The notes under the pieces: generated by a model
What the model was told of the DNA's origin: nothing
The model's input: only the letters and a program-made list of their open reading frames with translations
Databases searched by the model: none
Assembly (NCBI RefSeq): GCF_030162935.1
Contig: NZ_JASAUZ010000004.1
Coordinates: 1 to 64,000, forward strand
Source: Comamonas halotolerans
Lineage (GTDB): Bacteria; Pseudomonadota; Gammaproteobacteria; Burkholderiales; Burkholderiaceae_C
DNA: 64,000 bases
Direction: 5' to 3'
Made by a program: the position numbers and the translations under genes
Shown here: piece after piece, positions 46,869-56,103 of the stretch
How the letters are laid out: every line of letters begins with the position of its first letter
Numbering within the stretch: the stretch's first letter is position 1

Positions 46869-48014
46869 TCAGTGGTGCAGAAGACTGCCCATGGCTAGCA
46901 CGGCGGCCACATTACGTGCGGCAGAGCGGACATTGAATTCAGCTTCAGCCATGGCCTCCTGGATGCTGCAAGCTCGGTTGAGCACGCTGAAAATGGCACC
47001 AATGCCGTGCCCATGCACCACATGGGCGTTGTTGCCCAAGCTGCCTGCAATGCCGATCACAGGTACTCCATGCTTGCGTGCAACTGTTGCCACTCCGAAA
47101 GGGGTCTTTCCAAAAATGGTTTGCTGGTCGATACGTCCTTCACCTGTGATGACCAGGTCCGCACCTTGTACGGCAGCATCCAGTCCAACTGCCTTGGCAA
47201 TAATCTCGCAGCCTGGGCGCAACCGCCCCTTCAAGACAGCCAGCATCGCGGCGCCCATGCCACCAGCTGCGCCAGCTCCAGCGATTTGGTCCACATCAAT
47301 ACCTAAGTCACGCTCAATGACTTGAGCGAAGTGTTTCAAGTTGGCATCAAGTGTCTGCACCATCGCAGGCGTAGCCCCTTTTTGTGGCCCGAAAATGGCA
47401 GAGGCGCCACGTTCACCAGTGAGTGGGTTGTCCACGTCACAGGCGACTTCCACGGTGCATTCAAACAATCGGGCATCCAGGTCGCTGACGTCAATGCGCG
47501 CAAGCTGTGCCAGTGGAGCGCCGCCAGGGCCAATGTTTTTGTCGGCGGTATTCAACAGCTTCACTCCGAGTGCCTGCAGCATGCCTGCGCCGCCGTCGTT
47601 GGTAGCACTGCCTCCAATGCCCAAAATCAAGTGGCGAGCACCTGCGTCTAGTGCTGCTTTGATCAGTTCACCGGTGCCGTAGCTGGTAGTGACTTCCGGG
47701 TTGCGCTGGGCAGGAGGAACCAGGGCCAGACCACTGGCCGCAGCCATTTCGATCATGGCAGTGCGGCCGTCGCCAGTGAGAGCATAGAAGCTGCTGATGG
47801 GCTCACCTAGGGGGCCTGTGACATTGACTGCCACACGGCGACCTTGCGTGGCCTCGATCATGGCCTGCACTGTTCCTTCGCCGCCATCGGCCATGGGGAT
47901 TTTGACGTAGTCGGCGTCTGGGAAGATCTCCTTGAAGCCCAGCTCGATCTGCGTGGCAACTTCCAGTGCAGAAAGACTTTCCTTGTAAGAGTCCGGGGCG
48001 ATGACAATTTTCAT
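46869..48014 (-). CDS. glxK: Glycerate kinase
   Basis: A 381-residue enzyme of the glycerate kinase type I (GlxK/GarK) family, phosphorylating D-glycerate to 2-phosphoglycerate. It starts MKIVIAPDSYKESLSALEV and continues IPMADGGEGTVQAM, TGPLGEPISSFYAL, MAAASGLALVPPAQRNP and IGGSATNDGGAGMLQALG, all diagnostic. The C-terminal half has GQ-free GPQKGATPAMVQ and GEGRIDQQTIFGKTP. I use the ATG at 48014; the frame continues to 48077 but overlaps the permease gene. It is 25 bases after the GntP-type permease gene, which suggests that glycerate is the imported substrate. Confidence 0.95.
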   Translation of the reverse strand: MKIVIAPDSYKESLSALEVATQIELGFKEIFPDADYVKIPMADGGEGTVQAMIEATQGRRVAVNVTGPLGEPISSFYALTGDGRTAMIEMAAASGLALVPPAQRNPEVTTSYGTGELIKAALDAGARHLILGIGGSATNDGGAGMLQALGVKLLNTADKNIGPGGAPLAQLARIDVSDLDARLFECTVEVACDVDNPLTGERGASAIFGPQKGATPAMVQTLDANLKHFAQVIERDLGIDVDQIAGAGAAGGMGAAMLAVLKGRLRPGCEIIAKAVGLDAAVQGADLVITGEGRIDQQTIFGKTPFGVATVARKHGVPVIGIAGSLGNNAHVVHGHGIGAIFSVLNRACSIQEAMAEAEFNVRSAARNVAAVLAMGSLLHH

Positions 48015-48039
48015 TGGAGCCTGCTTGTTCAGCATGGAT

Positions 48040-49374
48040 TTAAAGCATGAATGCACTGGCAGCCCAGATGCAGGCAAAAGTCACCAATCCCATTACGAGG
48101 GTGGAGGTGGTGAATACGCGCAGCGACTGTTGCATCTCGATGTTGGAGAACTTGGTTACCACCCAGAAATACGAGTCGTTGGCGTGAGAGGCAACAATGG
48201 AGCCAGCCCCAATGGCCAACACGGCAAACAGGCGGCCGGTTTCAGAATCCAGGCCAAAACTTGCCAGGCTGGGGTTGATGATGGCTGCAGTGGTCAAAGC
48301 TGCAACGGTGGAGGAGCCTTGCGCAGTCTTAAGCAAAGCTGCAATGATGAAAGGCACCAGCAGGCCCACGGAGGCGTTACCCAGAGCTTCGCCCAGAACG
48401 GAGCCAACGCCGGTTTCCTTGATCACCGCGCCGAACATGCCGCCAGCAGCAGTGATGATCAAAATGGGCCCAGCTTTGACGATGGCTTCTTCCAGCACGC
48501 GAGTGAATTCACCTTTTTGGCCGCCGTTCTTGCTCAACAACCACAGACCGCACAACATGCCTACCAGCAGAGCGATCACGGGGTTGCCCAGGAAGTGGAA
48601 ATAGGTCGCGATGCCGTCCTTCATGCCCAAGGTAGTCAAGAGGGTAGAGATCGAGATCAGTACCAGCGGCAGAACCACGGGCAGCAAGGCATGAGAGAAG
48701 GCTGGAAGAGGGCGCTCGCTTTGCAGCACGTCAGTCTCTACTGCAGCAGGTTCATAGTTTTGGCCTTTGCTCATGAAGTTGGCCCAGTAGTAAGCTGCCA
48801 GCAAGCCAGGAATTGCAAACACCACGCCAGCCAAGATGAACAGGCCCAGGTTGGCTCCAACCGTATTGGCTGCAGCCAAAGCACCGGGGTGGGTGGGTAC
48901 CAGACAGTGCACCGAGTACAGCGATGTGCCCAAAATGGCAGCCATTAAAGGCATGGGTGTCTTGGATTTCGCGCTGATGCTACGGGCGATACCGCTCAGG
49001 ATGATGTAGCCGGTGTCGCAAAAAATGGTCAGGCCAGGGATGAAACCAGTCCATGCCAATGCAGGCTTGGCATTGCGCTCTCCCGCTTTTTTCAGGATGT
49101 GGGTGGCAATGCTCAAGGCACCGCCACTTTTTTCCATGCACACCGCAATGGCAGCACCAAAAATGATGATGAAGGAAATACCACCCAAGGTGTTGCCAAA
49201 GCTGGTCTTGAGCAGGTCAACCACTTTGGGCAAGGGCACGCTGGTGGTCAGCGCCAGCACGATGGACACGGCAAACAGCGAGCCGAATACGCTGAATTTG
49301 ACCTTGGCCGTCAAATAGACAATGGCCACAATGCTGAGGGCCACCAGAATGGAAGAAATAGCAATACTGCTCAT
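48040..49374 (-). CDS. GntP family permease, probable glycerate transporter
   Basis: A 444-residue inner-membrane H+ symporter of the GntP family (gluconate/organic acid transport). About twelve hydrophobic segments. Family marks are IIFGAAIAVCMEKSGGALSIA, WTGFIPGLTIFCDTGYIILSG, and LVPTHPGALAAAN, and near the C-terminus KTAQGSSTVAALTTAAI and GSIVASHANDSYFWVV. GntP members carry gluconate, idonate, fructuronate or glycerate. Because the next gene is glycerate kinase in the same operon, D-glycerate is the best guess (inference). No regulator of the pair is adjacent. Confidence 0.9.
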   Translation of the reverse strand: MSSIAISSILVALSIVAIVYLTAKVKFSVFGSLFAVSIVLALTTSVPLPKVVDLLKTSFGNTLGGISFIIIFGAAIAVCMEKSGGALSIATHILKKAGERNAKPALAWTGFIPGLTIFCDTGYIILSGIARSISAKSKTPMPLMAAILGTSLYSVHCLVPTHPGALAAANTVGANLGLFILAGVVFAIPGLLAAYYWANFMSKGQNYEPAAVETDVLQSERPLPAFSHALLPVVLPLVLISISTLLTTLGMKDGIATYFHFLGNPVIALLVGMLCGLWLLSKNGGQKGEFTRVLEEAIVKAGPILIITAAGGMFGAVIKETGVGSVLGEALGNASVGLLVPFIIAALLKTAQGSSTVAALTTAAIINPSLASFGLDSETGRLFAVLAIGAGSIVASHANDSYFWVVTKFSNIEMQQSLRVFTTSTLVMGLVTFACIWAASAFML

Positions 49375-49713
49375 AGCTAGGTACCTGATTTTGGGGAAAT
49401 CGTGCGCTGTAAGTGGCTAGCGTCTTTACATCAGGATGTGTGCAATAGTGCCCAAAGGCAAGGAGAACACCCCGGTCGGCGATGCCGCAATCTTTGCGTG
49501 CATGGCGAGCCATCGTGGGCGATTATAGGTGGCTGCGTGCACCAAGATGGGCGTATGCAGTACGAGCAATTACCTAAGTAAGTCTCATAGAAAGGGGTAT
49601 GGACGGCACCTGCATTTCAGCAGGTCAGCGGCTGTGGCGCTGCTAAGAGGGGTTTAGGGAACATAAAAAAAGAGCCTGTGAAAGTCTCCTTTTTTGGATG
49701 GGTACGCAAGTCT
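49375..49713. other. Intergenic region upstream of the GntP gene
   Basis: 340 bases between two minus-strand genes. The part next to 49374 should hold the promoter of the permease-glycerate kinase operon. Near 49665-49696 there is an imperfect A-rich/T-rich hairpin (AAAAAAGAG ... CTCCTTTTTT) that could be a weak terminator for the aminotransferase gene ending at 49714. No coding frame is credible. Confidence 0.5.
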
Positions 49714-50874
49714 TCAAAGCTTGCGCAGACGCGCAAGCGCAGCCAGCAGGGTTTCATCCCTTTTTGCAAAGCAAAAGCGCACGACTTTCTGGTCAAACCC
49801 GTCGCCGTAGAAGGCAGATAAGGGAATTGCGGCTACGCCGAGCTCTTGCACCAGCCATTGGCAAAAGTCGGATTCATTCAGATCGGTAACGGCCGAAATG
49901 TCTACGCATTGAAAGTAGGTGCCAGCGGTTGGCAGCAGCTTCAAACGGGTTTCGCGCAGCCCCTGGGCAAACAAATCCCGTTTGCGTTGGTAGAAGGCTG
50001 GCAGTTCAAGGTAGGGCTTGGGATCAGCCATATAACTGGCCAAGCCTACCTGCATGGGCGTGTTGACAGTGAAAACGTTGAACTGGTGCACCTTGCGAAA
50101 CTCTGCCGTCAGCGCAGCAGGTGCAGCCACGGTGCCAACTTTCCAGCCAGTGACGTGATAGGTCTTGCCAAAGCTGGACACAATAAATGCGCGTGCTGCC
50201 AAACCAGGAAAACGTGCAGCACTTTCATGCGCTGCACCGTCAAACACCATGTGCTCGTACACCTCGTCGCTGATGAGCAGCACATTCGTCGGCGCCAGTA
50301 AATCTTCCAGCTGCTGCATTTCGCTGGCAGTCCATATTGTGGCGCTGGGATTGTGTGGAGTGTTGATGATCAGCAGCCGTGTCTTAGGGGTGATCGCGGC
50401 AGCAATCTTGGCAAAGTCTGGCCGGAAGGTGCCTGGCGTGAGTGGCACGCGCACGATGACGCCACCGGCAAGCTCAATATTGGGAGCATAACTGTCATAG
50501 CAGGGGTCAAGCACGATGACTTCATCGCCCGCGTGCACGGTGGCGAGGATGGCGGTCAGAATGGCCTGAGTGGCACCTGCGGTGATCGTAATTTCCGTAT
50601 TGGCATCGTAATGTTTGCCGTGCAGATCCTGGATCTTGGTGGCAACGGCTTCACGCAACTGAGCCACACCGGGCATGGGTGGGTATTGGTTATGACCAGC
50701 TTGCATGGCTGCGGAGACTGCATCGAGCAGTCTGGGATCGCAGCCAAAGTCAGGGAAGCCTTGGCCCAGATTGACAGCTTGGTGCTGGTTGGCCAGCGCT
50801 GACATGACTGAAAAAATAGTCGTGCCGACATGCGGCAGCTTGCTGGGGAATACGGGGGTTACGGGCGTTGTCAT
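49714..50874 (-). CDS. PLP-dependent aminotransferase (YbdL-like, methionine type)
   Basis: A 386-residue fold-type I aminotransferase of class I/II. The PLP lysine is in SSFGKTYHVTGWKVG. Also visible are NLGQGFPDF and DPRLLDA at the start, ITAGATQAILTAIL, DPCYDSYAPNI, NTPHNPSATIW and LISDEVYEHMVFD. The length and the SSFGKT form fit YbdL of E. coli, a methionine-preferring aminotransferase. ATG at 50874 with TTTTTCC upstream has only a weak ribosome site. The gene sits 46 bases downstream of a CysB-type regulator, so sulfur amino acid metabolism fits the context. Confidence 0.9.
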   Translation of the reverse strand: MTTPVTPVFPSKLPHVGTTIFSVMSALANQHQAVNLGQGFPDFGCDPRLLDAVSAAMQAGHNQYPPMPGVAQLREAVATKIQDLHGKHYDANTEITITAGATQAILTAILATVHAGDEVIVLDPCYDSYAPNIELAGGVIVRVPLTPGTFRPDFAKIAAAITPKTRLLIINTPHNPSATIWTASEMQQLEDLLAPTNVLLISDEVYEHMVFDGAAHESAARFPGLAARAFIVSSFGKTYHVTGWKVGTVAAPAALTAEFRKVHQFNVFTVNTPMQVGLASYMADPKPYLELPAFYQRKRDLFAQGLRETRLKLLPTAGTYFQCVDISAVTDLNESDFCQWLVQELGVAAIPLSAFYGDGFDQKVVRFCFAKRDETLLAALARLRKL

Positions 50875-50920
50875 GGAAAAAATGGGATGCCTGAGGGCTT
50901 TCCGGATCTTTGCGAGCAAA

Positions 50921-51862
50921 TCAGAGTTCGTAGTCGTTCACATGGCCGTTCATGGCACGCAGAATCAGGTCGCGTGAAAGGCGATCACTGAGCGTCTCTG
51001 CAAATTTGTAAACGAAATTTCGCAAATAGGCTCCACGTTTGAAGGCGACGCGCGCGACGCTTTGACCAAACAAATGACCCATGGGACGTGAGATTAGGTC
51101 TTGTCCATGGTCATCACGCATGGCCATTTCTGCAACAATGCCAATGCCCAGGCCAAGGCGAACGTATGTCTTGATCACGTCGGAGTCGATGGCCTCCAAC
51201 ACGATGCGAGGTTCAATCTTGCGCGTGGCAAATGCTGCATCCACCTTGCCACGCCCTGTGAATGAAGGGTGGTAGGTGATAAGGGGTTCATTGATCAAAT
51301 CATCCAGACCAATGCGTTCTTTGGTCGCCAAGGGGTGGCCTGTGGGCACCACTAAAACGTGCTGCCACTCGTAGCATGGCAAAGTTACCAAGTCTGGGTA
51401 GTCGGCTAACGACTCTGTAGCCATGCCGATTTCAGCAACTTCGTCCAGTACCATGCGCGCCACTTCATGGGGCGTAGCCTGATGCAGGCTGATGTTGACT
51501 TTAGGGTAGCTGCTGCGCAATTTTGCGACTGCATGTGGAAGCACGTAGCGCGCCTGCGTGTGCGTGGTGGCAATGCTCAGTGTGCCGCTGTCTTGGGCAC
51601 TGAATTGCTCTCCAATACGTTTGAGGTTGCCCACTTCTCGCATGATGAGTTCAATGCTTTTGAGAACGTGCTGGCCTGGCTCTGTTATGCGCTTGAGCCG
51701 TTTGCCGTGGCGCGCAAAAATATCGACGCCCAGCTCCTCTTCCAATTCGATGATGGCCTTGGAAACACCGGGTTGCGAGGTGTGCAGAGCTTTGGCCGCT
51801 TCAGTCAGATTGAGATTGCGGCGTGCAGCTTCTTGGACAAAACGAAATTGATGAAGATTCAT
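50921..51862 (-). CDS. cysB: LysR family regulator, CysB type
   Basis: A 313-residue LysR-type regulator of sulfur assimilation. The winged helix is at about 1-60 (NLTEAAKALHTSQPGVSKAIIELEEELG). The effector domain begins near 90 with LSIATTHTQARYVLPHAVAKLRSSYP, the motif that in CysB binds O-acetyl- or N-acetylserine and sulfate. ITYHPSFTGRGKVDAAF is also CysB-like. Length is close to E. coli CysB (324). The CbiX-type chelatase gene is upstream on the same strand and an aminotransferase is downstream, which fits cysteine/siroheme metabolism. Confident for the CysB/Cbl class; Cbl cannot be excluded. Confidence 0.92.
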   Translation of the reverse strand: MNLHQFRFVQEAARRNLNLTEAAKALHTSQPGVSKAIIELEEELGVDIFARHGKRLKRITEPGQHVLKSIELIMREVGNLKRIGEQFSAQDSGTLSIATTHTQARYVLPHAVAKLRSSYPKVNISLHQATPHEVARMVLDEVAEIGMATESLADYPDLVTLPCYEWQHVLVVPTGHPLATKERIGLDDLINEPLITYHPSFTGRGKVDAAFATRKIEPRIVLEAIDSDVIKTYVRLGLGIGIVAEMAMRDDHGQDLISRPMGHLFGQSVARVAFKRGAYLRNFVYKFAETLSDRLSRDLILRAMNGHVNDYEL

Positions 51863-51923
51863 AAGAGGATGTCGGCAACGATGTTTTCATCATTATGAAT
51901 GAAATATCTAAAGATGTGTTTTT

Positions 51924-52298
51924 TTATGCAATGTGCTGCAGTGCTATCTGTGCCAGCAGTTCGGTAACTCGGGGGTCTTCGCCAACGGCAGTGGCTATGG
52001 AAAAGCGTATCTGCGGATGTTCATTGCGCAGAAGGTCCACGAGGGCTGGCAAGTCATTGCGTGCGTGTCGACCCGTACCCAGAAACATGGGCAGAACGGT
52101 GATGTCGGTACAAGCTTGCTTGATAAGGCTCTGGCTGGCGGTAGAGAGATCGGGCTGTGTCAGCTCCAGATAGGCACAAACACAGTGTGCTTCTGGATGC
52201 AAGGCTTTTAGCATGCGTGCCACCGCTTCAATGGGTTCTCGCCATAGAGGATCACGGGAGCCATGGGCAAAAAAAATGATGCCGCGCTTGGGCGGCAT
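51924..52298 (-). CDS. Sirohydrochlorin chelatase CbiX-like (short form)
   Basis: A 124-residue protein of the CbiX(S) family, which inserts Co or Fe into sirohydrochlorin for cobalamin or siroheme. It opens IIFFAHGSRDPLWREPIEA (catalytic His of HGSRD), then AYLELTQPDL, VLPMFLGTGRHARNDLP (second metal-binding His region) and VGEDPRVTELLA. The short length corresponds to one half of the large chelatases. I use the ATG at 52298 just after the lptG stop; an ATG at 52325 would overlap lptG. Next to cysB, an iron-chelating role in siroheme (sulfite reductase cofactor) synthesis is likely. Confidence 0.88.
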   Translation of the reverse strand: MPPKRGIIFFAHGSRDPLWREPIEAVARMLKALHPEAHCVCAYLELTQPDLSTASQSLIKQACTDITVLPMFLGTGRHARNDLPALVDLLRNEHPQIRFSIATAVGEDPRVTELLAQIALQHIA

Positions 52299-52303
52299 CT
52301 GGT

Positions 52304-53428
52304 TCAGCGGCGTATCACCAACCATGCAAACGCACCGAGAGAAAGTAATGAGTAGATCAGGCCAGGTGCAGCTGCGGTCAGCATTGGCGACCACTGCTGC
52401 AAATTGCCTGCAAAGCCAAACACATTGTTAAGCAAGAAGAAGCTGATGCCTGCCATCACGCCTCCAAACACATAGCCTGCAATGCCGCCAGAGCGGAAAT
52501 GCAGATAGGCAAATGGCAGTGCCAATACAACCATCACCAAACAGCTCAAGGGGTAGAACACCTTACGCCAGAACTCAATCTCATACTTCTGTGCAGATTG
52601 GTCGTTGGCCTTCAAGTGCTGTATGAACTGAAACAGCTCAATGGTAGGCATGCGGTCGGGCTTGTGGATGGATGCAATCAGCATCTCACTGCTGATGCTG
52701 GATGGCCATTGCAGATCTTTGGTTTCGCGCTGGAGGTTGGCAGATACCGGAGTGGTGCTGTCGTCATACTGAAACCGCGCAACACGGGCTTGGCTGAGTG
52801 ACCACGTAGGAGCATCTTCCTCAATTTGCGCTGTATCGGCATGGATTTGCAGCACCATACGGCCTTGTGGATCAAACTCGAAAATGCGAACCCCTGTCAG
52901 GGCGCCATCAGCGCGCACCGTGCGTACGTTCACTGCAAGGGTGTTGCCTTGCTTGTTCTTCTCTTTGAGCCATGCGCCGGTAGACCCTTGGGTGGATGTT
53001 TTGCCGAGGTATTTGGCTTGCGCTGCCATGCCGAAACGTTCTGCTGCTGGTGCAATATAGTCACCCACCAAAATGGTCAGCACCACAAAACCTGCGCCCA
53101 ATGTGAGCATGGTACGCAAAGCCAGCCAAGGGCCCAGGCCACTGGTTCGCATGATGGTGAATTCAGAGCTCTGCGCAAATCGTGCCATCACGAAGATGCT
53201 GCCGATAAGGACTGCAATCGGCAGCAATTCATATAGATGCTTGGGCAATGACAGGGTTACTGTGAGCAGTGCATGCCAGACGGTATAAGTCGCACTGCCA
53301 ACTTCCTTGCCTACATCTCCCATTTCATCGAGCAGATCGAAAAAAAAGAACATGGCCAGAAAAGCCAGCACCACGAAACCAATGGCAGAGATGGTGTCGC
53401 GATAAATCAGTTTGCGCAGGGTTTTCAT
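52304..53428 (-). CDS. lptG: LPS export permease LptG
   Basis: A 374-residue inner-membrane half of the LptB2FG transporter, which extracts LPS from the inner membrane. The YjgP/YjgQ fold has three N-terminal helices (IGFVVLAFLAMFFFFDLL; LPKHLYELLPIAVLIGSIFVMARF; LTLGAGFVVLTILVGDYI), a periplasmic beta-jellyroll, then three C-terminal helices (LSCLVMVVLALPFAYLHFRS and others). The ATG at 53428 overlaps the lptF stop by four bases. E. coli LptG is 360 residues. The ATPase lptB is not in this window. Confidence 0.95.
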   Translation of the reverse strand: MKTLRKLIYRDTISAIGFVVLAFLAMFFFFDLLDEMGDVGKEVGSATYTVWHALLTVTLSLPKHLYELLPIAVLIGSIFVMARFAQSSEFTIMRTSGLGPWLALRTMLTLGAGFVVLTILVGDYIAPAAERFGMAAQAKYLGKTSTQGSTGAWLKEKNKQGNTLAVNVRTVRADGALTGVRIFEFDPQGRMVLQIHADTAQIEEDAPTWSLSQARVARFQYDDSTTPVSANLQRETKDLQWPSSISSEMLIASIHKPDRMPTIELFQFIQHLKANDQSAQKYEIEFWRKVFYPLSCLVMVVLALPFAYLHFRSGGIAGYVFGGVMAGISFFLLNNVFGFAGNLQQWSPMLTAAAPGLIYSLLSLGAFAWLVIRR

Positions 53429-54519
53429 GCGTTCACCCCACGGCGTTGCCATAGGTCTTTCAGATGCCAGCGATTGTGGCGAACGGCCAGTCCCAAAATG
53501 GCGATTGCCAAGATGCTGCCATGAATGCCTAGCAGGTAGGTGGCCAAAGAGATACGGCCGGAGGCCACCCAGCTCTGTCCCATGCTCATCAGGTTGTAGT
53601 AAACCACGAAGGCCAGCAACGCGACGACGAGACTTGTGCTCTGACCAGCGCGAGGGTTGACGATGGTGATAGCCAAGGCGAGTACCAGTAGATTCAGTGC
53701 TGCCAGGGGGAGGCCAGCACGCCAGCCAGCTTCTGCCATGTATACAGGAGAGCTGTTCTTGAGCAGCTCGGGGGTGGAAATTGCGCGGGCCGTCAGTCGT
53801 GCCTGGGTACCGCTATTTTCTTCCAGGCGCAGTGTGTAAGTGTCGAAGTGCGTGAGCTTGATCTGCCCGCTGGCATGGTTGGTTTCCACACGTTGGCCTT
53901 CAGTGAGTACCGCATTGCGAGCACCATTCACGACCTGAATTTGGGCGCTCTTCGAAGAAGTAACAATTTCGCGATCCTTGCGTTGCTCGACCAGAAAGAT
54001 ATTGCTGGCCGATTCTTCGGAGATGCTGTCTTTGTCAATGAAAATGACTCGGCTGCCATCGGATGATTCCTGAAACTCGCCAGGTGCAATTCGGTCAATA
54101 TCGCTGCGCTGCTCAAACTGTGCGCGCAATTCTTGCACCTGTTGATTGCTCCAAGGCCACACCAGCAAGCCCAATACTGCAATCACTGCCACAATGGGCC
54201 ATGCAAATCGCAAGATGGGTTTGAGTTGGCTGGCCAGACCTTGACCACTGGCAAACCAGATAGCCATTTCGCTATCACGGTACATGCGCGAGAGCGTGCC
54301 TACCACGGCAACAAACAGGCTCAAGGTCAAGATGGTCGACATTTGCCCCAGCACGGTAAACCCCATGACCAGCATGACGTCCGATGGGCTGACCGAGCCT
54401 TTGGTGGCTTGGCCCAGTGTACGGATCAGCATCATGGTCATGACCACGGTGATGAGTACCACCAAGGTGGCACCGAAGCTGCGGCTCAGCTCCTTACGTA
54501 TGGATGAATCGAATAACAT
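53425..54519 (-). CDS. lptF: LPS export permease LptF
   Basis: A 364-residue partner of LptG. It opens MLFDSSIRKELSRSF with the first membrane helix and the family motif LGQATKGSVSPSDVMLVMGF. LPLAALNLLVLALAITIVNPRAGQ marks the second helix bundle, and LGIHGSILAIAILGLAV the last segment. The middle is the soluble beta domain (FIDKDSISEESASNIFLVEQR). It is translated together with lptG. The start, ATG at 54519, is 24 bases from the divergent pepA; a TTG two codons earlier is possible. Confidence 0.95.
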   Translation of the reverse strand: MLFDSSIRKELSRSFGATLVVLITVVMTMMLIRTLGQATKGSVSPSDVMLVMGFTVLGQMSTILTLSLFVAVVGTLSRMYRDSEMAIWFASGQGLASQLKPILRFAWPIVAVIAVLGLLVWPWSNQQVQELRAQFEQRSDIDRIAPGEFQESSDGSRVIFIDKDSISEESASNIFLVEQRKDREIVTSSKSAQIQVVNGARNAVLTEGQRVETNHASGQIKLTHFDTYTLRLEENSGTQARLTARAISTPELLKNSSPVYMAEAGWRAGLPLAALNLLVLALAITIVNPRAGQSTSLVVALLAFVVYYNLMSMGQSWVASGRISLATYLLGIHGSILAIAILGLAVRHNRWHLKDLWQRRGVNA

Positions 54520-54543
54520 TGGCAAAAAAGGAAAACGCCGATT

Positions 54544-56103
54544 ATGAACTTTGAACTGAAGGCTTTGAATCTGTCCAGCGCTGCTGCTGCAAAGTGCGAT
54601 CTTCTTTTATTGTTGGTGCCAGAGTCATTCAAGCCACAACAAGACCCTTTGTCGGCGCTTGTGCGTAGTGCCTTGAAACACGGTGACTGGTCACAAGCGT
54701 CCGGGAAACAGTTGCATTTGTACCAGCCCCAGGGGGTTCAGGCACGCCGTGTGTTGCTGGTGGGTGTAGGTGAGGGCCAGGTGCGTGATGTCCGTGCAGC
54801 GCTGACAGGCGCGGGAGCCTTGTTGAAGGCAGAGGGTGTGAAGCACGCCATGATTTGTCTGAGTGCGATGGCCGGTGCTCAAGAGCAGGAGGCAGTGCGG
54901 GCAGTGGTGCAATGCGTATCGGATGTTTCTTACGTCTATACCCTGACCAAGCCTCAGGCCAAGGCCTGCGCACTGAGCAAAGTGACTGTCGGCGTTGAGG
55001 ATAAGCGCGCGCATGCTCAGGTATTTGAACAAACAGTAGCAGTCGCTTTGGGTCAAGCTCTGGCCAAGGAGTGGGGTAACCGCCCTGCCAACCATGCCAC
55101 TCCAAGTCTGCTGTCCAAAGCTGCTAAAGAGTTGGCACAGCATGCGCAGATTGAGTGCAAAGTGCACGGTCCCAAAGAAGTTGCCAAGCTAGGTATGGGG
55201 GCGTTCCTTGCGGTAGCGCAAGGCTCCAAAGAGCCTTTGCAGTTCATTGAGTTGAGCTACAACGGCGCAGCCAAGTCTCAAGCGCCTGTGGTGCTGGTGG
55301 GCAAAGGCATTACGTTCGATACCGGAGGTATCTCGCTCAAGCCTGCAGCTGCCATGGATGAGATGAAGTTCGATATGTGCGGTGCAGCCAGTGTGCTGGG
55401 TGTCTTCCGTGCACTGGCCGAACTCAAGCCGGCTATCAATGTGGTGGGCTTGATCCCTGCTTGTGAAAACATGCCTGATGGTGCAGCCGTCAAGCCTGGA
55501 GATGTCGTTACAAGCATGAGTGGTCAGACCATTGAGATCCTCAATACCGATGCGGAAGGCCGTTTGGTGCTGTGTGATACCTTGACCTATGCAACACGTT
55601 TCAAGCCCTCGGCTGTGATTGACATTGCGACTTTGACCGGTGCATGTGTAATTGCCTTGGGAGGAGTGCGCTCTGGCATGTATGCGAATCAGGATTCATT
55701 GGGTCTCGCGTTGCAGCAAGCTGGCGAAAAGAGTCACGATTTGTGCTGGCGCATGCCACTGGATGATGATTACGCTGAAGGTCTGAAGAGCAATTTTGCC
55801 GATGTGGGTAATGTGGCTGGCCGGGCTGGTGGTTCAATCACCGCAGCGAAGTTTTTGCAGCGCTTCGTAGCAGACATGGCTTGGGCGCACCTGGATATTG
55901 CTGGCACTGCCTGGAAAGAAGGTGCAGCCAAGGGGGCAACGGGTCGACCAGTGCCTTTGCTAGTGCAGTATTTGCTGGATGTTGCACAGCAGCCAGCCGC
56001 CAAAGTGCCCAAGGCGTCGACCGCCGTCAAACGTATGCGTAAACCAGCGGCCAAGACCGAAGGTTTGCAGGTCAAAGCTCCTGTGAAAGCGCCGCAAGTT
56101 TGA
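54544..56103 (+). CDS. pepA: Leucyl aminopeptidase PepA
   Basis: A 519-residue M17 dizinc aminopeptidase. Metal and catalytic residues lie in VLVGKGITFDTGGISLKPAA (catalytic Lys and Asp), MDEMKFDMCGAASVLG and NTDAEGRLVLCDTLTYA (the DAEGR box with the bicarbonate-holding Arg). The C-terminal region has DIATLTGACVIALG and GGSITAAKFL. The family is normally about 500 residues; here a Lys/Ala/Pro-rich tail of about 35 residues (KVPKASTAVKRMRKPAAK) is added. Divergent from lptF and coupled to holC by TGATG, an arrangement common in Gammaproteobacteria and Betaproteobacteria. Confidence 0.97.
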   Translation: MNFELKALNLSSAAAAKCDLLLLLVPESFKPQQDPLSALVRSALKHGDWSQASGKQLHLYQPQGVQARRVLLVGVGEGQVRDVRAALTGAGALLKAEGVKHAMICLSAMAGAQEQEAVRAVVQCVSDVSYVYTLTKPQAKACALSKVTVGVEDKRAHAQVFEQTVAVALGQALAKEWGNRPANHATPSLLSKAAKELAQHAQIECKVHGPKEVAKLGMGAFLAVAQGSKEPLQFIELSYNGAAKSQAPVVLVGKGITFDTGGISLKPAAAMDEMKFDMCGAASVLGVFRALAELKPAINVVGLIPACENMPDGAAVKPGDVVTSMSGQTIEILNTDAEGRLVLCDTLTYATRFKPSAVIDIATLTGACVIALGGVRSGMYANQDSLGLALQQAGEKSHDLCWRMPLDDDYAEGLKSNFADVGNVAGRAGGSITAAKFLQRFVADMAWAHLDIAGTAWKEGAAKGATGRPVPLLVQYLLDVAQQPAAKVPKASTAVKRMRKPAAKTEGLQVKAPVKAPQV

